Made by a program: the position numbers and the translations under genes. This document shows, one piece after another, positions 33,781 to 43,083 of a stretch of DNA of 64,000 bases (the first letter of the stretch is position 1; every line of letters starts with the position of its first letter). The DNA is from Trichaptum fuscoviolaceum. Taxonomy: Eukaryota > Basidiomycota > Agaricomycetes > Hymenochaetales > Trichaptaceae. The stretch is from the NCBI GenBank assembly GCA_910574455.1, contig CAJSYZ010000008.1:1490707-1554706 (forward strand), written 5' to 3'. The notes below the pieces were generated by a model. It was not told the origin of the DNA. It saw only the letters and a list, made by a program, of their open reading frames with translations, and ran no database searches.

Positions 33781-34080
33781 GTATTGAATGTGCCGCTGAA
33801 GCATTCCAGGGCGCGAAATGTGCTGGGAGAAGCTTCGGTTGCCACTTCCGGTAACTTCCGGGCAACGTTGAACACGCGTGGACGTCGTCCTTTCTGCGTT
33901 CAACGTCGTTCATGTCCATCCCGCATGGCTGTAGGCCTCCAAAATAATATGGTATGCTCTCTTTTTTTCTACGGATATCATTTGTTATAAACTAATGAAA
34001 TTGTTATAGATGACCGTGTAAACCCGAGAGACACCACAGACACATCTGCACCGATCTATGTATGTTCTCCTCATTGTGTC

Positions 34081-35016
34081 AGTGCCGACCAAATGCTAAG
34101 ACTACCAGAATTCGCAGTAAAACTACACAGCTTTCTAATAATCTCTGTGCTTGGTTCGTTTCTGCACCACGCATCCCCCTCACCGCTGCCAGTGCCGGAT
34201 GCACCAGGTCGAGGCAAGCCTTCACGTAAACGGAGACGAACACTGCTTGGCCCGGATGCAGGCGCGGATGGCGGCGAGGATGCTTTACATTCATCGCAGC
34301 TGAAGAGATGGACAGTGGGGATGGGTAAGAAGGAGCGCGAGCGGATGAAACTGTTGGAGAATTCTGTGGGAAACCTGAGCAAAACTACCAACGGATGAGA
34401 TTGTGAGTGAACGGGGTGTGCGTGTCTTCCTTTGTATCTCACTCACCATGTGTCCCAACGTTAACTTGCCTTGCAGATAAACCTGGGACTTACTTACCAG
34501 TTAACCTGGCCTCGGTTGTAAGAAGGACAGCTCTAAATCACATATTAGAACATGTGAGCCTCATCTCCGCTCAACACAACCTTCAAGTACCTTCAAAGAC
34601 AGTTGCGCAGCTCATGACAATGGCATGTGAAGTAAGTGTATACGCTATTTCCTAAGTAGAAGCTAAGTGTACTAAACCGACGTTGCAGGCAAAACTCAAG
34701 CAGCTCATCTCACAGGCACTCACCCTTACTTCTACGTCCAACGCCATTGCATCCGTCCAGCTCTCGTCAAATTCACAACCCACAACGCGTATCCTCACTG
34801 CTTCCTCCTTTGAGACTCTCTTTACTTGTCCGCCCCGCTGTGCTGCCTTACCAGTCCGCTACGCGGCTCATGGCTGAGGGAGCCAGCGATGCCCGGCTTT
34901 TCTTCAACCACAAGGTGCAATCTAAGGAGCATCACACGGAAGACCCACGTTGGCAGATCCTTGCGTCGCTCGCGGAGCGCAGTACAATGCGGGATGCACC
35001 GTTGTCTGGAAGGTAG
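34081..35016 (+). pseudogene. Captured fragment of a SAGA Ada1/Hfi1-like histone-fold gene
   Basis: Exon-like blocks encode LPEFAVKLHSFLIISVLGSF, a basic KPSRKRRRTLLGPD region, LKRWTVGMGKKERERMK, then after an intron LPVNLASVVRRTALNHILEH with VSLISAQHNLQVPSKTVAQL, and after a second intron (GTAAGT to TTGCAG, about 34631-34688) AKLKQLISQALTLTSTSNAI and LTASSFETLF. The helical pair around SAQHNLQVPSKTVAQLM / ACEAKLKQLI looks like the histone fold of SAGA-Tad1 or TAF4 proteins; the whole pattern suits Ada1. Near 34830 the frame shifts, and a different frame carries the natural continuation (LPYQSATRLMAEGASDARLF, then DPRWQILASLAERST). The start is missing and the end is abrupt, so it is a pseudogene fragment. 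Introns are retained, which means DNA-level capture. Confidence 0.55.
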
Positions 35017-35182
35017 AGAATGTCTCCTACCCATCCTCCCTAGGATGCTCTATATCATCCCACTACAGCCGTCCTCGGACAATGACACCCTCCTCCTATG
35101 GTCTCCCTACTGATCTGCTGTGCTTAATTTGTAATAAATAAATATAAGATAAATCTAATACAAGCCGGTTTTATTTTAATAC

Positions 35183-35541
35183 AATATAATCTACACATAA
35201 AGCTATACACAATGCAAAAAGAATGGGCTGAAACAAACAAGAATTGAGTAAGATAGTTGAGCTCAACGTTGCCGACGTTGAGCTCGCTGTCTGTGGCGAC
35301 GCGCGGAGGCCGTGAGACCCTGGGACGGTGCACCAGGGTCTAGCAGCGGCCAGCGCCGAGGCCAGTGACGCGCCGCGTAGGCCTAGCTACTGTAAGCCAG
35401 GCCTATACGACGAAGTCCCTCCCCGGTATCAACGGTATTAACCGCAGTATGGGGAGGGGCTTGAAAGCCTTGCTAATTAGCATGGGATAAGGGACCCTTA
35501 TCCCATGCTAATCAGGTATCAGGTGGTGGGCATTATAGGTG
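35183..35541 (-). repeat. Right terminal inverted repeat
   Basis: Reverse complement of 31559-31918. Differences in the outer 310 bases are few (for example GATTAG for AATTAG, GCGGCGCG for ACGGCGCG, CACTGG for CACCGG). It ends CATTATAGGTG at 35541, followed at once by TCCAAAAC. Confidence 0.88.
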
Positions 35542-35549
35542 TCCAAAAC
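35542..35549. repeat. Right 8-bp target-site duplication
   Basis: Second copy of TCCAAAAC, identical to 31551-31558. Confidence 0.9.
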
Positions 35550-36298
35550 AACCTGCTCAAGGAGCCAGTTTGTTCGCCACAAGTATATAAGTGGAAGGCT
35601 GAATTCCGATGAACCATCTCCCCTTGTCCTCCTACCTTCTCCATCATCGACTTCCAGCCATCGACACCAGAAGTCATTATGCCGACATTCAGTCACCGAT
35701 ACCTCTCCAGCTACAGCCCTTCGATGGATAGTAGATTTGATACAGTTGATGTGAGTAGAAATTCATATTTGCTCATTCTGAAGCGAATCGAGGCAGCAAC
35801 TTGGAGTCGGCAGATCTCCTCGTTCGATCTCCGCGAACTTCGATCCATACTAGTACTCCGATTCGAGGTTGACATCATCGTAATTTCTCCAATTCTCTTT
35901 CCATTGAAAAGTAGAGTTTCTGGACCACCGAAGCCATCCTGTCAGCAATGTATGTACGAAGATAAGAGCAATCGACGGACGACTCTATCCAAAATACAAC
36001 TCTCTGAGGCATTTCATACCTGACAAGTAGTTCGCCATTTCTCGTTCTCCGCCCTCCACACCGATAGGATGATAGAGGATAATAGATATCCGTCCCGAAA
36101 GACTCACCGATGAGACTCTACATTCAAGTCAGCCTTGCAAGGCAGACGAGCACCGGTGATTGGTGACCTTCGGCTGGTTGTTTGTCCTCCACACCAATGA
36201 GATTGCAGAGTACAATAGTAGGCCGAAATCTCCTTTCAGAAGGATCCACCGATGAGCCCTGCAACAAATCAGCCTTGCGAGGCTGGTCTGCGTCGACC
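35550..36298. other. Region between the two repeat systems; tandem 135-bp unit
   Basis: A TATATAAG sequence at about 35583 is followed by a pyrimidine-rich tract and an ATG at 35679 opening an exon-like frame (MPTFSHRYLSSYSPSMDSRF) ended by a GTGAGT donor near 35751. It looks like the promoter and first exon of a gene, but no continuation is recognisable. From 36053 a unit of about 135 bp is present twice in degenerate form (both copies begin CTCCACACC and contain AGCCTTGC(A/G)AGGC). Confidence 0.4.
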
Positions 36299-38245
36299 GG
36301 ACAGATATAAAAAGGTGAAAACAAGACAGCACGGAATGTCAAATACAGCAGCCCAAGAGCGGTTTAGTGCACCGCTTTCAGCCGCATTTCAGAGTGGGCG
36401 CTCAATCGATAACATCGATTTCTTTGAGAACAAGAGCACGGAGGCAATAAGGTGCAAGTCAAAGATTCAAAGAGGTCCAAGGGATGAGGGTCGCGTAAAG
36501 AATGTCTGATGGCGAGCCTCAGGGTGCATCGTAGGTAGGTGGCGAGTGGATAGGTGGCGTATTGACGTTACTCATTTCGGTCTCAATCACGACGAGAACA
36601 AGACGAGACAAACGCAACGTGACCTGCTGCCCAGCCACCTCTCGAAAGGCATAAAAGGACCACCCCAGCACATCTCCTCTTGACCAACTTCCACCACCAC
36701 CGACACTCGACACTCGACAACGACCCGACCAAGTCGCCCGCCATGTCGCAACGACTCTTCTTCTGGGCTTCTACTACGGATGGCTAGCAGTCCACAGTCC
36801 GCGACGTCAATGACCCTCTTGCCCTCGCAGCTCTCAGGGATGGCCACCGCGCCTTCCTCTCTGAGACTCACGTTCCTGGCGCGGCTGGGACGTGGGATGT
36901 AAGCCGAACGTAACTGGTCGACAGGACATTATGTGGCTCACAGCCTCCAGGAGCCCATCATCCAAGTGAGTACACTCTGTCCATATACGCCAATGGCCCT
37001 CCGATACCCGCAGCTCGTGAGGGAGGAACCACAGACTCCCCGCGCAAAACCCTGCTGCAATCGCAGTGAGCGTCAGTCGGTCATCGCGGTCGGCAGGACT
37101 GAGAGTGTTGCCACTTGGTGCGCCCTCCCCGCTCGTTTATATACGCATGACACCTTCGACCCATGGCAGCGTAGCTACGTGTTGCGCTTGCTCCGGTCGT
37201 TTAGATAGGTGTTCCTCTGCGTCACGGCGGTGCGAGGGCGGTAAGGCCGACGAGTTGTGCTAGCCACACTCCGGTGCCAGCCACTTTCATGTGGACGTGT
37301 GCCTCAAGATTATGACCTGGTGTGCTTCAAGATATGCGTGCTTCAAAACTCTGTAGCGAGAGAGGCGCCCATCATCTTCCCATCCCATCTCCTGTACCGT
37401 TCTTCCTGGATGGCGGTGGCAGCAAGTCCGACTCTTGCTGTCGGAATTGTTATGTGACGGCTGCGGGGAAACCAACGCCGTCCTACATCCCCATCCTCCC
37501 TTCAATGGGCAAGGCGTAGACTTCGATGTATCAATAGTGTAGTGCAAACTGCACCCTGGATGGTGGCGGCAGCGAGTCTGACTCTCGCTGCCGGGATGGT
37601 TTAGTGGCGGTCTTGGGGCAACCAAGGCCGTCCTCCTGCGACCAGCAAGACCCAGACGGGCAAGTTCGGGTGCTGGTTATCCCCCCGAACGTGGCGCAGG
37701 TTTTCATCCACATCCTCCCTTCAATGGGCGAGGGATAACCAGGAATATATGATTTTTATCCTGGCCATTTTGACGAGTGTGCTTTGAAAAATCCAGGTCG
37801 AATATCAGCCAAAATACTTTAAGCCCAGACTTGGACTTATGAAGTTCATCGAATAACATTTGACTAAGGGTTATTCAGAAAACCAAGGTTTCCTTTCAAT
37901 TCTGGAAGCATAGGAGCCAACCAAGAGATCTCCTCTATATGGAGAGAAGTGAGCAGCGAGTACATGGGATGGTGAGAGTCAACGGAAAGGAGGGTAAGAG
38001 GTGGGAACTACGACGAACTAAATCGCTGAGACACTGGCAAGTTAGTGCTCGGCACCGAACCTATTTATCACGTACACCTTCAAAAGCTTGTTGGCTCAAC
38101 ATCTACTATGTGCGTATCCTACTTCAGTTCACCACATGTAATAACGCTCTATACGCCATGGAACGCAGCCTCCAAGCCTTCAAGCAACCGAACAGCAAGA
38201 TTGTTATCCTTGAAGTACTCCATGAGAGTTCCTAAGGGCGCATGA
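36299..38245 (+). repeat. Left arm of a large (about 2 kb) inverted repeat
   Basis: Matches 45896-47916 in reverse complement. The outer part (36299-37300) is about 95 percent identical by eye; the inner 250 bp are more diverged. The outer end is sharp: GGACAGATAT at 36299 against ATATCTGTCC ending at 47916. Each arm has a TATA-like GGCATAAAAGG, a small interrupted reading frame and two tandem blocks each carrying a hairpin (37418-37442 and 37568-37592). I recognise no transposase, integrase or reverse transcriptase. No target duplication is visible at the outer ends. It may be a non-autonomous transposon copy, or the terminal repeat of an 11.6-kb element. Confidence 0.85.
36743..36913 (+). 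pseudogene. Short reading frame with in-frame TAG, repeated in both arms
   Basis: Downstream of a TATA-like box an ATG opens MSQRLFFWASTTDG, stopped by TAG at 36785-36787. The same frame then stays open (QSTVRDVNDPLALAALRDGH and further) to TAA at 36911-36913. The inverted copy (ATG at 47469-47471) has the same TAG, so the interruption predates the arm duplication. I do not recognise the protein. Confidence 0.4.
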
Positions 38246-41200
38246 TTCGTCTGGCCTGATGGGCTTACAAACACTTGTGTGAGGAGGACGACAAGGAATG
38301 GGCTTGAGGAACAAGTCGCGAAAATCTAACAACAGACTCTTTCATGAGCTTATGATTAGAAGGCGGTGCGCTTCCCATCTACATCATTAACCGCCAGCTC
38401 CATCACTCTTCATTGGGATGTCGCCACCCTTGTGCTTGCTCGCCACTCGTATTATTATTCTCTTCTTCCCGAACTGTAGGTGCCTTTCCTTCTCTAGGCC
38501 ACTTACCGACTTACTTTCTCTTCATGTGTATGATTAGACGAGGGTGCGCTTCCCATCTACATCATCATTCACACCCGCCGGCTCCATCTCCCTTCGCTGT
38601 GAACGCCGCCGCTGTGCATAGTCGATCGCCACTCGGATTCTTCTTCTCTTCTTCACGAACTGTAAGTACCTTGTCTTCTATTCGCCTCTCTGATTCCATC
38701 CAATTATCAAGCATCCATTCCCGGTGGCGAGGCCGGTCTCGGAGGGCTGTTCTGTGTTATGGAAGTGGTGATTATCGGTCTACATCTTGTATTCCGACTG
38801 CTTCCGCGTTCAGGAAGGAGATTCTCAGTTATCCAAGCTTCTATGAAACCTCTAATAAACGCTTTAACTCTAGGAAGGTGTCCCTGAAACAGCCTTACAG
38901 AACAATCAAAGGACCCCTAACTCTAGCTGCCGTTGATCTCACCCCCGCCGAGTCCGTCAACATGGAAGAGAAGATGACGTGCTGCGCTGGCAGCTTTTCA
39001 TGGTGCACTCTGACAACCTCGTCCCCCTTTTGTCCTTCATTGTACGGGATGGAAGAGCTATTGCTTTGGTCTCCAGCTGGCCCTTTGAGCTGGAAGTTCG
39101 TGGTCTATACAGCGTGCCTGATGTATGGACAGTGCGAGGACGTTCCTTTGTGAGCTTCAGATTCTCAGAAACTCGGCTGCACATACTCGCGTAAGCTCAC
39201 ATCAGAAACCACAGATTATAAGTTGCAAACATGTATGTATGTGCACATATGCGGTACGTACAGTACGCAATGTGTCTGTTTCAGAGGCCGGGGAATCGCA
39301 GGAATTCTGTGGACGGACTCTAATGAAATACTATGGTTCAGTCTTTTGTGGGCACGAATTTCTGCTGTTCCTCCCCACCAACACCCTTAGCACGCTGCTA
39401 CGTACAGTATATCAGAGCCAAGGACGTCCAGTACGTATATGCGGAATGTAATTCCAGATCCAGAGGCAGCTTCGACGCTTGAACATGTCTGGGATTCTTG
39501 TACTGGCATCTATCTTGATACTGTACCCTCCGGGTGGCCGCCCCGGGCCTGTGTGGCGAGACTCCGAGGAGTATGTAGCAGCAGCCGCAGCAGCGGCGTC
39601 GCAAAGTGTCTTGAACTGCGGATTTCTGAAGTGTGTGTAAGCGTATTCAAAACTATAAACTGATTACTGTTTACTAAACTCTGTTTCAGATAAGGACGAA
39701 GAAGTTAGACCCCTTCCGTGTCCCGGCCAAAGTCATATGTAGTACTCGCTCGTGAAGAAAGGTTCTTAATCTTGGATTTTGATCTCCGATCTCGATCTCG
39801 ATCACTATTATAGTGGGACTGGCACCGACACATGCACTCCTAATTGCATCGACGTACAGTACGTTCGTTCGAAACAGGGCTTTCTCCTGTCCTCTCTGGC
39901 AGGCAATTGCTTCTCTGGGACCGTGTTAGCGGGACCGAAGTCCGCTAAAGACGGAAACAGAGACGGGCCCGGGAGTCTCAGGGAAAGCATGTCTCTCCCG
40001 ATCTACGTTGCGCTGCGGCCGTTGTATGCGCGTGGGTGAGTGAGATTGAGTTTATTAAGACTGAGACACCCGCTTAAGTCGAATAGTCATTGATGTGATA
40101 TGGTTTACGACCAGAGAAGAGGTCTACATACGATACAAGCAACGTATGTATATCTATTTTCATCTCGCTGCCTGTGTACATTGTGCCGCAACATTCTGCA
40201 GATACGCGAGCCCGGCTACACTGTAAAGACATGCTACTGCAACCAAGGCGAAGATCTCATTGCTACTCGAGCGCCTGGGCCCTCAGAGACAATGGTCCCG
40301 ACTCGGAGTCAACGCAGATTCGTCATTCCATCACCATTCATTCTTGGGAAACTCGCAGGAGGCCTAGAGCTCACTTCGCTGAGCTTCTGCCGGTGGGCCT
40401 TCTCGTCGCGCGGCAGACGGACGGCAACCAAATGACCAAGCGCTTTTATTGTGCGACACGGCTGGTGTGGGTGTGATCGTTGCGTCAAGATCTGCAGCTG
40501 CATACATATGCATGGATTTCGGAATTTGCTCCCTCCCCCCCACCCTCCGGTCCCCCCAGGCCCGGATAGTGTAGTAGGTAGTAATGTAACTCCATTTCAT
40601 CATTCTCCTGCCCATTATTGTGGCTTGTACGTGTGCATAGTAGAAATGAATTCTCATCTACAAGGCCAGAATGGTCTTCCGTCAATGAATCAACAGTCAT
40701 TTTGCTCTTTTACGATTTTGGACCTCTGGCTATCTTATCTCTATATACCAATGGTTGCATACAGTACGTATGGTTAAATCTTAATTAAGTAGCTCCACTT
40801 TACTACATTACTACCACGGAAGCTTAATAAAGACTGGCGGGCATCTATCGAGTTATTCTTTTCTGGCCGAGATCCAAGGTCCTGGTTTGGCAAGCTCAAA
40901 GACAAGTTGGTGCCGTTACAATACGCGTTCCTTTCGGTACTGACAGTGTCCTTACTTGAGCTTTGACTTCTTCGCAGTTTATTATCAAGTCATTGTTACA
41001 TCGTGTCATAAGCCAACTTGAAGCCCTGCGTGCGAGAAAACACGCTCAAGTTGGAGTTGGAGTGATTGACTTTGAATTGGCACTGCGGAGACAGAGTGGG
41101 CGATCGGCATGTGGTCCACTGGCGATGTGTTTAGTGGGACCGAGATCTGTACTGAGATGCATTGTGCATTGCGCTGCACTCTTAGGGCTGCAGCTGACCG

Positions 41201-42221
41201 ATGTAGTATGATGTATGATGTTGAGGTCTGTTCATAGTCATCTCGGATGAGGCGGACCCAGATGGGTGTCGGAATGTTGACTTGAGCTAGTGGCAAGAAG
41301 AGAAGACCGATCGGCGGAGGTGTATAGCTGTCCCACTGCGTTAGAAGCATAGGATGGGAACACGTATCGACTTGTACGGCATATGCATGGTCAGGTTAAG
41401 CCCGCGACAGAGTGAGGAAGTGACGACACTGCATCGAAGTTTACGATGGGGATGTTTCAAGAGAGATCCGTGAAGTGCGTTTCATTACCACGACAAAGCG
41501 CGTAAAGTAGTAGAAGGATGATGATGAAGCAACCTGAGTGCGACTACGGCATGTAAAGAAGCTGAGAAAGACAGGCGATGTCGCCATCGCATATGATGCA
41601 GCGGGTGCGGGTGTAGTAGGTGCTGTTAACGGACTTGAAGTATGTGTGTGAGGAAAAGAAGGACGGGAGAGCCGCGGCCGCGTCGTCAAGAAGACAGCTA
41701 AGCTGAGCGTGCCAAGTCGCGTCTGGAACCCGGCTTGTCAGTGTCATTACCATGGGATTGAAAATGCGAGCTACTGTGCCTGGAGTTGGTAAGGACGAGG
41801 ACGAGATAGACGATGATGGATGGGGGAGGAAGGCCGCTCTAAACCCTTTGTAATGGGCGTCTGTGAGAAGGAATCTGTACGGAAGCTAAAACAGTGGGGC
41901 TCACAACAGTGATGCAGATTTGCTTTCAACTTCAAGTTCAACGTAGGCGGTGTCGGACGCGAGTTTGACCAGCTCGATGACTGTGTATCTGACCCGAAAC
42001 AACGGAGCGTTCCCTTATTTATCCTAAATAAAGAGGTATACCTTCCTCATTAGGGCATACAATGCGGGGTAATATTAGAGACGTGCAGGGACATCAGATG
42101 ACCTCAGAGTCGGGGTGTGCCGATGAATGTACTGCCAAAGCGCTGCAAATACGCCTCCAACGCTGTCTTATAAGTACTCGCTCTCATTCCTCGTCTCCCT
42201 CTACTACTTTCCTCTACCAGA
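38246..42221. other. Gene-poor region inside the inverted repeat, left of the conserved gene
   Basis: About 4 kb with no recognisable gene. A 180-bp tandem duplication lies at about 38350-38680 (both copies contain GGTGCGCTTCCCATCTACATC, GATCGCCACTCG-like and CTTCTTC...GAACTGTA(A/G)GT). A 246-codon frame (38413-39153) runs through this repeat and shows no domain. GTAC-containing motifs such as TACGTACAGTACG recur (39258, 39403, 39853, 40752). The last several hundred bases are the promoter of the gene at 42222. Confidence 0.45.
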
Positions 42222-43083
42222 ATGTCTGACAACAACGTGAAGCACTCCAAGCCCATCTCCATCCCCACCCACTCCCGCCGTCCGTCCTCACTCTCCTCCT
42301 CATCGGAGGACGAAGGGAACTCGCCGCCGCTCCAGACTCCCACCTCCCCAGGCCCGTCCCCGCACATCCGCACCGCACAGGGCCCCGTCTCACCCAGCAC
42401 ATCCACCTCCCCCATCCTTTCCTACTTCTTCTCGTCCCCGCCCAAGTCCGCCGCCGCCGCAGGCGGTGTGCCCACGAGCCCCACCGTCCCCTTCGGCAGC
42501 CTCGGCCGCCAGTTCCCCTTTGGCCCGCGCGCGTCGGCGGAGCCTGCGACGGTGATGGAAGAGGACGAGGATGCGGCCGAGCCTGCGATCGTGAAGCATG
42601 CGCGCCGCCTCAGCAGTACTGCGTGGCCCCCCAGCGGCCCCGCCTCGCGCTTTGGCGGCGGCGGTGTTGGAGCCACCAATGGCAACACCGGTCCACCACC
42701 GACTGCGGAGCAGCAGGAACGCGGTGCTGGTATCTTCAGGAGGCTCAGTCTCGGAGGTGCTCTGGCCAGGGTATGTCCTTGTCTCCAAAACTTCTCCTTA
42801 TCTCCTGCAGTTTTGGCATCAATAACTTACTTATCTATTTGTCTTCTTCTAACAGCCCCAGATCCCCACCCAAGCATCCGTAACGGCCAAGCAGCCCATG
42901 GTGAATGCCCCGCCGCGCGTGGGCTCTCCCCCAGGCACGTCGCGCTCCGGCGCCACCGGTGCGTCTCCTCAGCGTAAGACGCGCCGCGCGACTATGGCGG
43001 CATCGGGCGAGGGCCGGCCGAGGCGCGCACCGAGTCCCATGGGCGAACGGATTCTCAAGGGCCATTTCGACGGCTTCAACTAA
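42222..43083 (+). CDS. Conserved disordered protein of unknown function
   Basis: The ATG at 42222 gives MSDNNVKHSKPISIPTHSRR, then a Ser/Pro-rich segment with SSEDEGNSPP and SPILSYFFSSPPKS, an acidic patch (MEEDEDAAEPA), and AGIFRRLSLGGALAR at the end of exon 1 (42770). One intron (42771-42855, GTATGT to AACAG) leads to exon 2, which encodes QRKTRRATMAASGEGRPRRA and ends PMGERILKGHFDGFN, stop 43081-43083. I know this pattern, a low-complexity body with FRRLSLGG and GERILKGHFDGF boxes, as a hypothetical protein of agaricomycetes; the function is unknown. RRLSL and RRAPS look like basophilic kinase sites. The high GC content and clean frame show a functional gene, the only one I can support inside the inverted repeat. 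Confidence 0.8.

Larger units (their letters stand above)
31559..35541. mobile_element. 3983-bp TIR element with 8-bp target duplication and captured gene fragments
   Basis: The element starts CACCTATAATGCCC and ends with its exact reverse complement. Its arms (31559-31918 and about 35183-35541) match closely, with only a handful of differences in the first 310 bases, so the insertion is fairly young. An 8-bp direct repeat (TCCAAAAC) flanks it. No transposase or other mobility protein is visible, so it is probably moved in trans. It contains an AT-rich core (about 33060-33780) and two decayed host gene fragments in opposite directions: an STE6-type ABC transporter start on the minus strand and a SAGA Ada1-like gene on the plus strand. 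The 8-bp duplication fits hAT, KDZ (Kyakuja-Dileera-Zisupton) and some other superfamilies; I cannot choose. Cargo plus lost transposase makes this a Pack-type element. Confidence 0.88.

Noticed and set aside
37287..37625. 112-codon minus-strand frame repeated in the right arm
   Set aside because: It overlaps the tandem hairpin blocks and has an unusual composition; the frame follows from the repeated blocks, with no protein signature.
38413..39153. 246-codon plus-strand frame
   Set aside because: It runs through a tandem DNA duplication and shows low-complexity Ser/Arg composition without domain motifs; I could not support it as a gene.
42214..42788. Long minus-strand frames opposite the conserved gene (42104-42788)
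   Set aside because: High-GC antisense shadows of the real gene at 42222-43083.
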